Notes under the pieces: model-generated
The model's input: only the letters and a program-made list of their open reading frames with translations
The model's database searches: none
Told to the model about the DNA's origin: nothing
Source: Bacteroidota bacterium
Lineage (GTDB): Bacteria; Bacteroidota; Bacteroidia; NS11-12g; UBA9320
Direction: 5' to 3'
Length of the DNA: 64,000 nt
Assembly (NCBI GenBank): GCA_018700895.1
Contig: JABIUV010000031.1
Coordinates: 1-64,000 of the forward strand
Shown: in pieces, positions 52,501 through 61,492 of the stretch
Layout of the letters: each line of letters opens with the position of its first letter
How positions within the stretch are numbered: the stretch's first letter is position 1
Made by a program: the position numbers and the translations under genes

Positions 52501-54331
52501 CTATCATATTATAAGCCGGTGACCATTTCCAGGTAGTACCACCAAAGGTGCTTAATGAGATGGTATCACCGTAACACACGGAGGTATCTGGTCCGGGATC
52601 AGCATCGTCACGACTGTATATCAATAAGTTTAACGTATCGAGGCGGTAATAACTTTGCACCACTGGATGAGTGGAGCGAATACGTATGCGATATTTGTTA
52701 GAAGACGCCACTTGAAAAAGAGGCAAGATTCCCGTAATCGTAGAATCTTCGTTATATTTCAAACGGCCTAGTTCTCTCTGTCCACCAAAAAATTCTCCGC
52801 GATCATCACTCAATTCGGCAATGAAGGTATTAGCCGTATCAAAATCGCCAGCACGCTCGTAAGGTATTAGGAGTGTGTCTCCTGCACAATATGGACCACT
52901 AGCCACCTCGCCGCGGGTAATACTATAGTCAAATGTGCGTGCCATAAAAGACCTCCCCGTACCTGAAATAGTGGGTAAAACGAAAGGAGATAGCGTGAGA
53001 GACATCGTATACTCACTGCTGTAAACCATATCTTGCGTACCCATAGGGTTTATAAAAACAGCATTTACGCTTTGAATGGGCAGATACCAAAGTAGATTTC
53101 CGAGGCGATCAAACTTACTTACCACTGTACGCGTAAACGATGAACGGGTAAATCCCGCAAAAGAGAAGGTTGGGGAATTCTGTGGCGATGAAAAATATAA
53201 AAAATCACCATTTATGGTCATTCTATATGTTCCCACTTGCCCATAGCCCTGATGACTTGTACTCCTCGCCCAAGTGAGTGTATCAAAATCTTTGAGCTCC
53301 GCTATGAAATTAAAACTCTTTAAGGGATCTGCAGTAAGACTATATATAGTTCGCTTCGCAAATGTAAGACTATCGCCATAGGCGTGACCAGCTAGATAAA
53401 TGGTATTGCTATCTATAGCTTGCACCTCGTCTATAGCACTAAAAGCAGAGGACTGTGAGGCAGACACTAGCTTTTTATGAAAAGACCCATTGGGCCTCAG
53501 CCATATAAGGTAATTTGTGTTTGTAGAAGATGATAGTGTCCCCAATACCGTTCTATTAGGAACGATACTCGCCAAAAAATAGATTTGACCATGTCTATCA
53601 ACATCTATACCTCCCACTCCATTCACGTCATTAGAGGAATAGGCATTATGCCAAAGTAAGGAGGTAGCAGTGGAGTTATATTTGGCCACCGCTCTTACAT
53701 ATCCAGACCCTGACACGGTGGAAGCCCCATTTAATAAACTCCAACCTCCGCCAAAGCCACTGAGGTACATTAAGGCATGAACTTCATCATTAGGCCCTAA
53801 TGCTATATCACCTGCCGCCAAAAAAAAACTGAATGCAAGATCTTTGGCCGATGTAAAAGTCCCATTAGGATTCATAAATGCGAGAAAAACACCTGCAGAA
53901 CGACTAAGCGTATAAGATCCAAAAGTGACACTCCCCGTACCGGCGAGATAACTTCCGTAGAGCAATACTTGATTACTACTGTTTATTAAGATTTTCGAAA
54001 TATTAGCAGCTGCTGCGGTAGTAATGGCCTCACCCCATACAAAATCACCATCCTTATCATACTTAGCTAGAAAAATAGCATAGTTGGAACCATTATTAAA
54101 TGTAAACGTATCTGTACCCAGATAGATAGTGCCTCTAAACTTGCCGCCTATGTATACATTACTGCTATCGTCTGTGGCTTGAGCAGTTATTATGCTTTGT
54201 GCATTTGTAGCACCTCCTACGGGAATATCAAACGCCCACTGATGCGTCTGTGCACTGCTACTCAGTCCGTATATGAGCGATATAATTACAACAAAAAAAC
54301 GCACCGTTGATCTAACTAGTGGAACAACCAT
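49538..54331 (-). CDS. Giant modular surface protein with T9SS type B (gliding-type) C-terminal domain
   Basis: A 1597-residue exported protein. ATG at 54331 is chosen; a GTG one codon earlier is also in frame. The signal peptide ends near SSSAQT. Residues about 30-470 contain SBBP-like repeats (DDSSNVYIGGKF, ANTNYLIWL), probably a propeller. From about 580 to 1420 there are some nine Ig/PKD-like modules of 80-100 residues, each opening with a D(T/S)xxC motif, for example SDTLVCTGQ, TDTLVCKNQ, SDTIICRGN and TDTLLCNGD. The C-terminal type B domain has ITSFSPNDDGLNDRYKPYI and SGWDGTYGGKDAPTGTYLV. It is an adhesin-like or structural protein; SprB-like mobile adhesion is possible but unproven. 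Confidence 0.9.
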   Translation of the reverse strand: MVVPLVRSTVRFFVVIISLIYGLSSSAQTHQWAFDIPVGGATNAQSIITAQATDDSSNVYIGGKFRGTIYLGTDTFTFNNGSNYAIFLAKYDKDGDFVWGEAITTAAAANISKILINSSNQVLLYGSYLAGTGSVTFGSYTLSRSAGVFLAFMNPNGTFTSAKDLAFSFFLAAGDIALGPNDEVHALMYLSGFGGGWSLLNGASTVSGSGYVRAVAKYNSTATSLLWHNAYSSNDVNGVGGIDVDRHGQIYFLASIVPNRTVLGTLSSSTNTNYLIWLRPNGSFHKKLVSASQSSAFSAIDEVQAIDSNTIYLAGHAYGDSLTFAKRTIYSLTADPLKSFNFIAELKDFDTLTWARSTSHQGYGQVGTYRMTINGDFLYFSSPQNSPTFSFAGFTRSSFTRTVVSKFDRLGNLLWYLPIQSVNAVFINPMGTQDMVYSSEYTMSLTLSPFVLPTISGTGRSFMARTFDYSITRGEVASGPYCAGDTLLIPYERAGDFDTANTFIAELSDDRGEFFGGQRELGRLKYNEDSTITGILPLFQVASSNKYRIRIRSTHPVVQSYYRLDTLNLLIYSRDDADPGPDTSVCYGDTISLSTFGGTTWKWSPAYNMIDSTSRTPLVFPLVDTVYQIIIGDSSGCGAPDTADIRVSITPSPIFKTQSQTDTLVCKNQVVKLNTTYGGGVGDYYLQWYNNGTLIKNTATVAEKDSINLNIRVNSNVYVVLTDSCSTLIDTAFFTIMLHDSMVIGSLPSDTLVCTGQLFESFASVSHTFADTIDYLWRVGNITLSTDSFFNYTPTGSEIIRLSINNKCNQRVVNSVFALTTHPLVSAEIANIAGSDTFCANDEIVLASVVAGGNPSNAIVTQWVLAADTFLGDTFRVLASNLLSQYPLQQDFDVQLVASDGCSVPDDTAEYAFHMRRPVMVDSLAITDTLLCNGDMEISRLFVSGGSSYDFGWVNGSTILSDIDSLILERDNLATGVGSIKAKVKDGCGFQDSILFSVFVPEDLSLELLGDSILCSGVQSIWQVSSEGGLQSDIAYTWSTIVGGTTSNDSFLFDGIENTLFTDSAFTLLVSVADGCVDAISDSLEITVQNTPVVSLTQDSMSRGQVSDTIICRGNSPIFTSTSYYDNQSDITWLLDGVVVSSLPIFAFSTTYEESKSEYTLQAVVYDTCSNTSDTATLFITLRDSLSLSEISDTLVCFGTSLQLSAEATGGDETYTYMWAVRNTNEVLSNDENLNLSGLSQSVDIRLTLDDGCTAIRDTVRFTVNVRDSLQVSILASDSCTNETIELVAELQGGLSTDYQYAWYYADELLSDTRQISVEPSSISVYKVVLNDGCSLREDSAVISCGPKPQFEVEEVSDGCEPLTIYWEANSLSTDEYTFEVLDESEISNSLPHSESYDAGDYSHWVVATDVLGCSDTQLVDFKVKPLPDASFTWTPEFLDFDNPTATFTANTHGLGYKWQADGNTEIGTDSVFILTRDEVGDYRVSLTTEKDGCRDSLTQYISFRDAFRYYEITSFSPNDDGLNDRYKPYISGIKALSYTIYNTYGQIVYAGDMNASGWDGTYGGKDAPTGTYLVTLAFQNSQGRWTYTQSSVYLLR

Positions 54332-54383
54332 CACCTCAAATAGTTATATTTGAAAAGCACATCCCTTCTTTATGACAAACCAC

Positions 54384-55094
54384 TTACTGAAATCGAGCTA
54401 CTGCCACGATAGCCGCAGTTTCTGTGCGGAGTCTATACTCACCAAGGTCTAAACCTTGAAAACCTAAGGCAAGTGCCTGCTCTACCTCAGTCTTAGTGAA
54501 GTCACCTTCTGGCCCAATGAGAATTAACGAACGTAAGTCTACATTTTGACTCGGCTCGGGATGACCTGCCACTATCTCAATTTTACGTTTCCCTTTATTC
54601 AAATCATCATAACAATGAGCTATATACCGTTCATCTACTTCCTGTTTCAGAACTTCGGAAAAATCCATTTCAATAACTTCAGGGATATAAAAACGCAAGC
54701 TTTGCTTTACTGCGGAGATTACTTTTTTCTGAATTCTGTCCATATTGGTGCGGGTACGCTCCGTATTGTTAGTATTCATTAGCACTATGCGCTCTACTCC
54801 TATTTCTACGAGTTTCTCTATCATCCACTCCAGTCTGTCCCTATTTTTGGTAGGAGCTATAGCTATAGTGATGTGCTCAGATTTAGGTTGAGACTGGGTA
54901 CTTAGAATATTACATTCTACATCTCGCTTGCTAAGCTTATCTATTCTACTTTTGTACCTATTGCCTCTACCATCTATCACATAGATGACATCGCCCACTT
55001 TTTTGCGAAGCACAAGAGCACAGTGTACCGCTTCTTGCTCCTCTAGTTTTAGCTTAGAGTCTAATATGTTTTTGGTAAAAAATAAATTATTCAA
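54384..55094 (-). CDS. rsmE: 16S rRNA (uracil-1498-N3)-methyltransferase RsmE
   Basis: SPOUT-class methyltransferase that methylates N3 of U1498 in 16S rRNA with SAM. The 236-residue protein has the PUA-like N-terminus (NNLFFTKNILDSKLKLEEQE, EAVHCALVLRKKVGD), IAIAPTKNRDRLEWMIEKLVE (about 94-114), and the knot motif LILIGPEGDFTKTEVEQAL with LGEYRLRTETAA. The start is TTG at 55094, which gives the standard N-terminus; no ATG does. It lies 43 bases after pntB and may belong to the same transcript. Confidence 0.94.
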   Translation of the reverse strand: MNNLFFTKNILDSKLKLEEQEAVHCALVLRKKVGDVIYVIDGRGNRYKSRIDKLSKRDVECNILSTQSQPKSEHITIAIAPTKNRDRLEWMIEKLVEIGVERIVLMNTNNTERTRTNMDRIQKKVISAVKQSLRFYIPEVIEMDFSEVLKQEVDERYIAHCYDDLNKGKRKIEIVAGHPEPSQNVDLRSLILIGPEGDFTKTEVEQALALGFQGLDLGEYRLRTETAAIVAVARFQ

Positions 55095-55137
55095 AGTCTT
55101 AATATCACGACAAAATAATATGTTTTTTTAATTTCTC

Positions 55138-56523
55138 TTAATCCAACGCCTTCAACTCTGCCACTAACTCGCTTAGCACTTTCTTAGCATCGCCAAATAG
55201 CATCTGAGTTTTATCTCTGAAGAAAAGTTCGTTTTCTATACCTGCATAACCCGGTTTCATACTCCGCTTATTCACGATACAAGCTTTAGCATTTTCTACA
55301 TCGAGTATTGGCATCCCATAAATAGGGCTGCTAGGATCTGTCTTAGCTGCTGGGTTTACTACATCATTAGCACCTACTACTAGGACCACATCCGTCTGAG
55401 CAAACTCTGGATTAATATCGTCCATCTCTTTGAGCTTATCGTACTCTACGTTACTTTCTGCTAGGAGGACATTCATATGACCGGGCATACGGCCTGCTAC
55501 TGGATGTATGGCATAACTTACTTCTACACCTCTTTCTTCTAAGATAGTTTCTAATTCTTTGATGACATGCTGAGCCTGAGCTACTGCAAGTCCATACCCC
55601 GGAACTATGATCACTTTTTTACTATAGTTCAATTGCACGGCTAGGTCACTCGGACCTACTTCTTTCACATTGCCTTGAGGTCCTGCTTCGCTAGCTGCTG
55701 TGGTGCCTGCTCCAAAGGCCCCAAATATCACATTAAATAAAGGTCTATTCATAGCCTTACACATTACCAATGTCAGCAGTGTGCCTGCACTACCTACGAG
55801 TATACCACCCGTAAGCATCACCTGATTGCCATACAAGAAACCTCCAAAAGCTGCCGCAAGTCCTGTAAATGAGTTTAGTAGTGAAATAACCACTGGCATA
55901 TCTGCACCGCCGATAGGCAACACGAAGAGGATACCATACCCCAAGGCAGCGGCAAACAATACATATAAATGCATTTCGCTTCCTGTACCTGTCCACACCA
56001 TCCATGCTGCATAAACGAAAAGGCCTATTAGAATGATGGTATTCAGAATATTATACTTCGGAAATCGTATGGCATTTTTTATTTTCCCATTCAGCTTAGC
56101 CCAAGCAATCATACTCCCAGTAAAGGAGACAGAACCTATGACCATTCCTGCCAGAATAACACTAATGCTCATGCTATCACCTACATAATGGTGAAATTCT
56201 ACTAAGCCTATAAGTGCAGCACAAGCTCCACCCATACCGTTAAATAAAGATACCAATTCAGGCATTTTTGTCATCTGTACTCGCTTGGCAGTGAGCCAAC
56301 CTACTACCGTACCTAAAGCTATAGCAGCGAATATAAGACCATAAACCAATGAACTTACTGCTCCCTCCTGAAATACGATAGCCGTAATCATGGCCGCTAT
56401 CATACCCACTGCCGCTAATGAATTACCATTTTTAGCTGTTTTTGCATTACTGAGCATTTTCAGTCCTAATATGAAGGTAACTGAAGACAGTAAATATATA
56501 ATGTGTTGTATATCTAAATGCAT
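55138..56523 (-). CDS. pntB: NAD(P) transhydrogenase subunit beta
   Basis: Proton-pumping transhydrogenase subunit that holds the NADP(H)-binding domain (dIII) and most of the membrane domain (dII). The 461-residue protein has about eight to nine helices in the first 270 residues, then dIII with VIIVPGYGLAVAQAQHV, AGRMPGHMNVLLAESNV and GANDVVNPAAKTDPSSPIYG. It works with PntAA and PntAB to make NADPH from NADH using the proton gradient. It overlaps the pntAB stop by one base (TAATG). Confidence 0.96.
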   Translation of the reverse strand: MHLDIQHIIYLLSSVTFILGLKMLSNAKTAKNGNSLAAVGMIAAMITAIVFQEGAVSSLVYGLIFAAIALGTVVGWLTAKRVQMTKMPELVSLFNGMGGACAALIGLVEFHHYVGDSMSISVILAGMVIGSVSFTGSMIAWAKLNGKIKNAIRFPKYNILNTIILIGLFVYAAWMVWTGTGSEMHLYVLFAAALGYGILFVLPIGGADMPVVISLLNSFTGLAAAFGGFLYGNQVMLTGGILVGSAGTLLTLVMCKAMNRPLFNVIFGAFGAGTTAASEAGPQGNVKEVGPSDLAVQLNYSKKVIIVPGYGLAVAQAQHVIKELETILEERGVEVSYAIHPVAGRMPGHMNVLLAESNVEYDKLKEMDDINPEFAQTDVVLVVGANDVVNPAAKTDPSSPIYGMPILDVENAKACIVNKRSMKPGYAGIENELFFRDKTQMLFGDAKKVLSELVAELKALD

Positions 56524-56831
56524 TATTTCTTCTTCTTAAACATTTCTAACATTCTATCTGTCACTACAAAACCTCCTACCACATTGAGCGTACCTAAGAA
56601 GACCGCTACAGTGCCTAATCCTAGGGCTAAGTAATTATCAGGCTGCGTATTTAGCATGAGTAATATGGCTCCTACTACTACCACACCGTGTATAGCATTA
56701 GCTCCAGACATAAGTGGTGTGTGCAGTACTGCAGGCACCTTACCTATTACTTCTACCCCAACAAAAATCATTAGGATGACGATAAAGATCATCTCTTTAT
56801 TTATCGTAAAAAATTCTATTAAATCGTTCAT
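56523..56831 (-). CDS. pntAB: NAD(P) transhydrogenase subunit alpha, membrane part (PntAB)
   Basis: Small subunit of 102 residues with three to four helices, corresponding to the C-terminal membrane part of E. coli PntA. Signatures are VEVIGKVPAVLHTPLMSGAN (about 27-46) and AIHGVVVVGAI, followed by GTVAVFLGTLNVVGGFVVTDR. Split PntA is the usual arrangement in many bacteria. It sits between pntAA and pntB in the expected order. Confidence 0.95.
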   Translation of the reverse strand: MNDLIEFFTINKEMIFIVILMIFVGVEVIGKVPAVLHTPLMSGANAIHGVVVVGAILLMLNTQPDNYLALGLGTVAVFLGTLNVVGGFVVTDRMLEMFKKKK

Positions 56832-56864
56832 ATTATTATGGTTTAATTTTTAAGGTCTAAAGTT

Positions 56865-57965
56865 TTAAGACGGATTATTTATCTCCTTGGTTACTAAAGT
56901 TCCCGTAGTTATCTCATCCTCCATATCCCATTTAAAACTACCTTCACTCACCAAATGCGATAAGAATGTATCAATGTTTCGGCTTAGTAATTCACTGGCA
57001 TTAGTTGGAATCTGAGCAGGGAAGTTAGACACCCCTACTATTTTCACTCCATTATGTATTACCGTTTCATCTGCTTTACTCAATGCGGTATTACCCCCTT
57101 TAGCCACTGCCATATCTACTATAACAGCTCCGTTTTTCATCAACCCTATTTGCTCTTCGCTAATGAGTATCGGGGATTTAGCTCCTTGCACAAGTGCTGT
57201 GGTTATCACTAAATCTGCTTGAGCTAGTGATTTGTTGACTGCTTCTTTTTGTTTTTCTAAATATTCGGCTGACACTTCCTTAGCATAGCCCCCTTCTACT
57301 TTTACTCCTTGACCTTCTACTGTGATAAATTTAGCTCCTAGAGATTCAGTCTGCTCCTTACACTCTGGTCGTACATCTGTAGCCTCTACTATAGCTCCAA
57401 GTCTCTTTGCCGTTGCTATGGCTTGCAGACCTGCTACTCCTACTCCAAAAATTAGAACCTTGGCAGGTGTTATTGTACCTGCTGCCGTAGTAAGCATCGG
57501 AAAAATTTTACCTAGATTATCTGCTCCACAAATCACTGCTTTATAACCAGAAAGATTAGACTGAGATGAAAGGATGTCCATACTCTGAGCTCTACTGATA
57601 CGCGGCATCGCGTCTAGACTGAGTCCCTTTATTCCTTTAGCTTCTAATTCTTTAATCAGTGGCTCATTCAATCTGTGGAATAACTGCGAAATCCAAATTT
57701 GACCAGCCTTCAAAGAAGTAATATCCTCTTTAGATGGTGGGTTTATTTTTACTATGACGTCACTATTCTCAATGGCTTCTTTGGAAGTATAGGCTATGGA
57801 TGCACCTGCATTAGTATAGTCGGCATCGGTAAAGGCTGCACTAGCTCCAGCATTGGTTTCTGCTGTCACATCAAATCCAAGGGCCGTTAGTTTTGCAATA
57901 GATCTAGGAACAATGGCTACACGTGTTTCGCCTGCCTCAGTTTCTTTAAGTACGGAAAGTTTCAT
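56865..57965 (-). CDS. pntAA: NAD(P) transhydrogenase subunit alpha, NAD-binding part (PntAA)
   Basis: Peripheral dI subunit of 366 residues, homologous to alanine dehydrogenase, which binds NAD(H). The N-terminus KLSVLKETEAGETRVAIVP is typical. The Rossmann motif is ILFGVGVAGLQAI-like (KVLIFGVGVAGLQAIATAKR, about 169-188), followed by ATDVRPECKEQ. DMAVAKGGNTALS near the C-terminus is also conserved. It is the first gene of the pntAA-pntAB-pntB operon; 33 bases separate it from pntAB. No clear TAnnTTTG box is visible upstream, only the near match TAATTTTA. Confidence 0.95.
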   Translation of the reverse strand: MKLSVLKETEAGETRVAIVPRSIAKLTALGFDVTAETNAGASAAFTDADYTNAGASIAYTSKEAIENSDVIVKINPPSKEDITSLKAGQIWISQLFHRLNEPLIKELEAKGIKGLSLDAMPRISRAQSMDILSSQSNLSGYKAVICGADNLGKIFPMLTTAAGTITPAKVLIFGVGVAGLQAIATAKRLGAIVEATDVRPECKEQTESLGAKFITVEGQGVKVEGGYAKEVSAEYLEKQKEAVNKSLAQADLVITTALVQGAKSPILISEEQIGLMKNGAVIVDMAVAKGGNTALSKADETVIHNGVKIVGVSNFPAQIPTNASELLSRNIDTFLSHLVSEGSFKWDMEDEITTGTLVTKEINNPS

Positions 57966-58146
57966 CTGTTCTACTTTTAGTTCGTGGTAAAATTATAACA
58001 ATTTTAAAGCTGCTATGATTTAATTCGTATTTTCTTGTGGTTTGTACTGCCTCAATTATTTATCAAAACTAGAATATATAAAACACTCTTACATTAAAAA
58101 TGTAATATCTATAGAGTGTAATCTGCGGTTAACTTTTTGTTATTAA

Positions 58147-58178
58147 AAAAATCCATTGAACCTCTTCAATGGATTTTT
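58147..58178 (-). terminator. Second terminator downstream of dnaK
   Basis: AAAAATCCATTGAA (58147-58160) and TTCAATGGATTTTT (58165-58178) form a perfect 14-bp stem with a CCTC loop, followed on the minus strand by a T run. It lies about 150 bases beyond the first dnaK terminator, so the DNA between may be a separate transcript. Confidence 0.85.
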
Positions 58179-58306
58179 GAGTATTCAAACTCACTAAACG
58201 TGGTTGGCATTGATTGGAAAATTGAATAAACAACATTTAGTTTCTCATACTTATATGGACCCCGAGATGACAAATGGTTGCGAAATACGAAGTCTGAGAT
58301 AGTCAT
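58166..58306 (-). CDS. Doubtful 46-codon open frame between two terminators
   Basis: Starting at ATG 58306 the frame reads MTISDFVFRNHLSSRG and continues to KIH, with the stop inside the stem of the 58147-58178 terminator. It lies wholly between two same-strand terminators behind dnaK. It has no recognised family and no clear promoter; a TAn3TTTG near match lies just upstream. A chance frame is quite possible at this length. The rest of the 57966-58407 spacer contains no other gene I can support. Confidence 0.2.
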   Translation of the reverse strand: MTISDFVFRNHLSSRGPYKYEKLNVVYSIFQSMPTTFSEFEYSKIH

Positions 58307-58325
58307 GCAAAAAATAGACAAAAAA

Positions 58326-58353
58326 AAGAGCCCTCGCCGTATCGAGAGCTCTT
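58326..58353 (-). terminator. Rho-independent terminator of dnaK
   Basis: AAGAGCCCTCG (58326-58336) pairs with CGAGAGCTCTT (58343-58353) with one wobble pair, followed on the minus strand by a run of eight T. It lies 54 bases after the dnaK stop. Confidence 0.88.
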
Positions 58354-58407
58354 AATACTATTTGGATGAGCTACCTAGTCACTTACGTACTAGTTCTCAC
58401 TAAAAGA

Positions 58408-60306
58408 CTATTTTACTTCTTCAAATTCTACGTCTTCTGCTTCCTTGGCATCGTCACCGGTAGCATCGCCACCAGCAGAAGCTTCTGGTCCAGCATCTTG
58501 CTGTGCAGCGTATATATCTTGACTAGCTGCTTCCCACGCTTTGTTTAGCGTTTCTGAGTGAGCTTCTATACCTGCCAAATCTTGAGCAGCATGAGCTTTT
58601 TTCAATTCCTCTGCTGCAGCCTCTATTGCGGTCTTTTTTTCAGCGGGGATTTTGTCTCCGTACTCTTTCAGCTGACTTTCAGTAGTAAATACCAATTGAT
58701 CTGCTTGATTTAGCTTGTCTATTTTTTCTTTTTCTGCTTTATCAGCATCGGCATTGGCTTCTGCTTCTCTACGCATTTTTTCGATTTCCTCCTCGCTAAG
58801 TCCAGAGCTCGCTTCTATTCTGATGTTTTGCTCCTTGCCAGTGTCTTTATCCTTAGCACTTACATTGAGTATACCGTTTGCATCTATATCAAAGGTTACT
58901 TCAATTTGGGGTCTGCCACGTGGTGCAGGTGGAATACCATCTAAGTGAAACTTACCGATGGTTCTGTTATCCTTAGCCATCGCTCGCTCACCTTGCAGTA
59001 CGTGTATTTCTACACTTGGCTGATTATCTACAGCTGTAGAGAATACTTGTGATTTCTTAGATGGAATCGTCGTATTACTCTCTATGAGCACCGTAGACAC
59101 TCCACCCATTGTTTCTATACCTAATGATAGTGGAGTTACATCTAGTAATAGTACATCTTTTACCTCACCGGTAAGTACACCACCTTGTATAGCCGCACCT
59201 ATAGCAACCACCTCGTCAGGATTCACCCCTTTACTTGGTGTTTTGCCAAAGAATTTTTCTACTTCTTCTTGGATACGAGGAATACGTGTACTACCTCCTA
59301 CCAATATTACCTCGTCAATATCAGAAGCAGAGTAACCTGCATCCTTCATCGCTTGTCTTACTGGATCCATACTACGTTTGATCAAGTCGTCAGCAAGTTG
59401 CTCAAATTTGGCTCGCGTAAGTGCACGCACCAAGTGCTTTGGTCCTGTATCAGTAGCCGTAACGTATGGTAAATTGATTTCTGTTTGAGTAGAGCTACTC
59501 AATTCTATTTTTGCTTTTTCAGCAGCTTCTTTTAATCGTTGAAGAGCCATCGGATCTTTTCTCAAGTCCATATTCTCGTCAGCGATAAACTCCTCAGCCA
59601 ACCAGTTGATGATTACTCTATCAAAATCATCACCACCTAAATGTGTATCTCCATTGGTAGATTTCACCTCAAATACCCCGTCGCCCAACTCAAGTATAGA
59701 GATATCAAAAGTACCTCCACCCAAGTCGTAGACTGCTATTTTTTGATCTACATCTTTCTTTTCTAAACCGTAAGCCAAGGCCGCAGCAGTAGGCTCATTT
59801 ACTACACGCTCTACTTTCAGTCCTGCTATTTCACCAGCTTCTTTAGTAGCTTGTCTTTGGCTATCATTAAAATATGCTGGCACCGTGATTACTGCTCTAG
59901 ACACCTCTGCCCCAAGATAATCTTCTGCAGTTTTCTTCATTTTTTGAAGAATTATTGCTGATATTTCTTGTGGCGTATATTTTCTATCTCCTATTAGCAC
60001 ACGAGGTGTATTGTTATCACCTTTCACTACTTTGTATGACATGTTTGCTACCTCATTGGCAACTTCATCATAGGTAGAACCCATAAAACGCTTAATTGAG
60101 CCAATGGTGTTTTGTGGATTTGTGATGGCTTGCCTCTTTGCAGGATCTCCCACCTTTCGCTCACCGTTTCCATTATCCATAAATGCTACAATAGACGGTG
60201 TTGTTCTTCTACCTTCACTATTAGGTATTACTACAGGTTCATTACCTTCCATTACAGAAACGCAACTGTTTGTAGTTCCTAAGTCAATTCCAATTACTTT
60301 ACTCAT
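58408..60306 (-). CDS. dnaK: Molecular chaperone DnaK (Hsp70)
   Basis: ATP-driven chaperone for protein folding and stress recovery. The 632-residue protein has all Hsp70 signatures: [17 protein letters not shown] at the start, [14 protein letters not shown] (about 194-207), [14 protein letters not shown], the linker region [18 protein letters not shown] (about 389-406), and a C-terminal lid ending in an acidic tail (EDVEFEEVK). dnaJ and grpE are not adjacent. The 112-base leader has no clear TAnnTTTG or CIRCE element, so how stress controls it is not visible here. Confidence 0.98.
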   Translation of the reverse strand: MSKVIGIDLGTTNSCVSVMEGNEPVVIPNSEGRRTTPSIVAFMDNGNGERKVGDPAKRQAITNPQNTIGSIKRFMGSTYDEVANEVANMSYKVVKGDNNTPRVLIGDRKYTPQEISAIILQKMKKTAEDYLGAEVSRAVITVPAYFNDSQRQATKEAGEIAGLKVERVVNEPTAAALAYGLEKKDVDQKIAVYDLGGGTFDISILELGDGVFEVKSTNGDTHLGGDDFDRVIINWLAEEFIADENMDLRKDPMALQRLKEAAEKAKIELSSSTQTEINLPYVTATDTGPKHLVRALTRAKFEQLADDLIKRSMDPVRQAMKDAGYSASDIDEVILVGGSTRIPRIQEEVEKFFGKTPSKGVNPDEVVAIGAAIQGGVLTGEVKDVLLLDVTPLSLGIETMGGVSTVLIESNTTIPSKKSQVFSTAVDNQPSVEIHVLQGERAMAKDNRTIGKFHLDGIPPAPRGRPQIEVTFDIDANGILNVSAKDKDTGKEQNIRIEASSGLSEEEIEKMRREAEANADADKAEKEKIDKLNQADQLVFTTESQLKEYGDKIPAEKKTAIEAAAEELKKAHAAQDLAGIEAHSETLNKAWEAASQDIYAAQQDAGPEASAGGDATGDDAKEAEDVEFEEVK

Positions 60307-60418
60307 TTGTATAAAATTCGATTATTAATTGCTCGGTTAAAAACAACTACAATGCCAAGTAATGAAAAGGAGTGAATTGTCAGTTTACCAGAAAAAGTAA
60401 TGACAAAAAGACATTACA

Positions 60419-61456
60419 CTAAGGTACAAAACCCAAATCCTCTGTCAATTCGGAGGTTTGTATTTGTGGTAACGTCGTAGCATTAAATCTCAAATTTTCG
60501 AATTTGGTAATATTACGTGAAGTAAATATTCCAAGTCCATTTTGCACATTAGTAAATTCAGGTTTTTTCTGCACTATCCCGTTAGAAGGTTCCAATACTG
60601 CCAAAAAGGTATTGAAATCATCCGAGATACCGTAAAATGTGAAGTCATAATCTACCAATCGTCTTTCCACAGTAGGGTCTACACTCAATTGATTTTTGAG
60701 CAATGCAAAAAATCCGCGAGATTGAACCTTGTAAGAACCATCTCTGAACCCCCCTAAGCTCTCAGTAGTACCCGAACTTACAAGCACCCATTCCAACTCC
60801 TTTATTTCTTTCTGAGTAGGATTATCCTTCTTATATTCTTCTATTCTTATATCCATAGAAACACGATAGGCACGAGCGTGTTTTCCTTCCTGAAAATTAA
60901 CTGGAACAACATGATTGCTTGTATTATAAACGTAAATGCTGCCTCCAGATGGAGATATAGGACTTTTTGGCTGAATGTTGCCCAGACTAGCGGTACTAGC
61001 CGTCGTTACGTTACCCGTTGCAGGGTTTTCTACAGTAATCTTATATACCCAATCCGTAGCGTACTGAGATGGATTTATATCAGCATCTAGCTCATAGAGT
61101 ATGTTTTCATCGTCATAGAAAAATCCAGTGTCTTTTGGTATCCCAATGATATTCCCATCTACTCGTTTCAGAGGGATGCGTCTTTTAAATACACCTTCTT
61201 GAAACTCTTCAACAAAAACGGTGAGGGTATCAAAGTAAAGAGAATCTCTCACCTCAGAAAAAGCTAAAGCACTTGTAGTCTCGTCTAGATATGCCCGCTG
61301 TACTCTTACATAGTTCTTAGATACAGTAGGATTTAGAGCACCATATAGTATAGTGACCTCTTTCCAATCAGCAGTGACATTTAGCTCATTGTCACAGCCA
61401 AAGAAACCTATGCACAACATTAATACTACTAGGCCTGTCCAAATCGTTTTTTGCAT
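60419..61456 (-). CDS. DUF4249-family outer-membrane lipoprotein
   Basis: Lipoprotein of 345 residues with a signal peptide ending in the lipobox GFFGC (lipid Cys21). The body resembles the DUF4249 family of Bacteroidota: an N-terminal beta-domain (TILYGALNPTVSKNYVRVQR, about 36-55) and the C-terminal NGLGIFTSRNITKFENL signature. DUF4249 proteins are often encoded with TonB-dependent receptors, but none is present here, so the partner is unknown. It is divergent from the coiled-coil protein gene across only 36 bases. Confidence 0.8.
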   Translation of the reverse strand: MQKTIWTGLVVLMLCIGFFGCDNELNVTADWKEVTILYGALNPTVSKNYVRVQRAYLDETTSALAFSEVRDSLYFDTLTVFVEEFQEGVFKRRIPLKRVDGNIIGIPKDTGFFYDDENILYELDADINPSQYATDWVYKITVENPATGNVTTASTASLGNIQPKSPISPSGGSIYVYNTSNHVVPVNFQEGKHARAYRVSMDIRIEEYKKDNPTQKEIKELEWVLVSSGTTESLGGFRDGSYKVQSRGFFALLKNQLSVDPTVERRLVDYDFTFYGISDDFNTFLAVLEPSNGIVQKKPEFTNVQNGLGIFTSRNITKFENLRFNATTLPQIQTSELTEDLGFVP

Positions 61457-61466
61457 ATTTTTAGTT

Positions 61467-61474
61467 TAGCTTTG
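61467..61474 (+). promoter_or_regulatory. TAnnTTTG -7 box before the coiled-coil secreted protein gene
   Basis: TAGCTTTG followed by CA, 18 bases before the ATG at 61493. A TTG lies upstream but at 13 bases, too close for -33. It falls in the 36-base divergent gap. Confidence 0.4.
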
Positions 61475-61492
61475 CAAACTTTCATAATTAAA

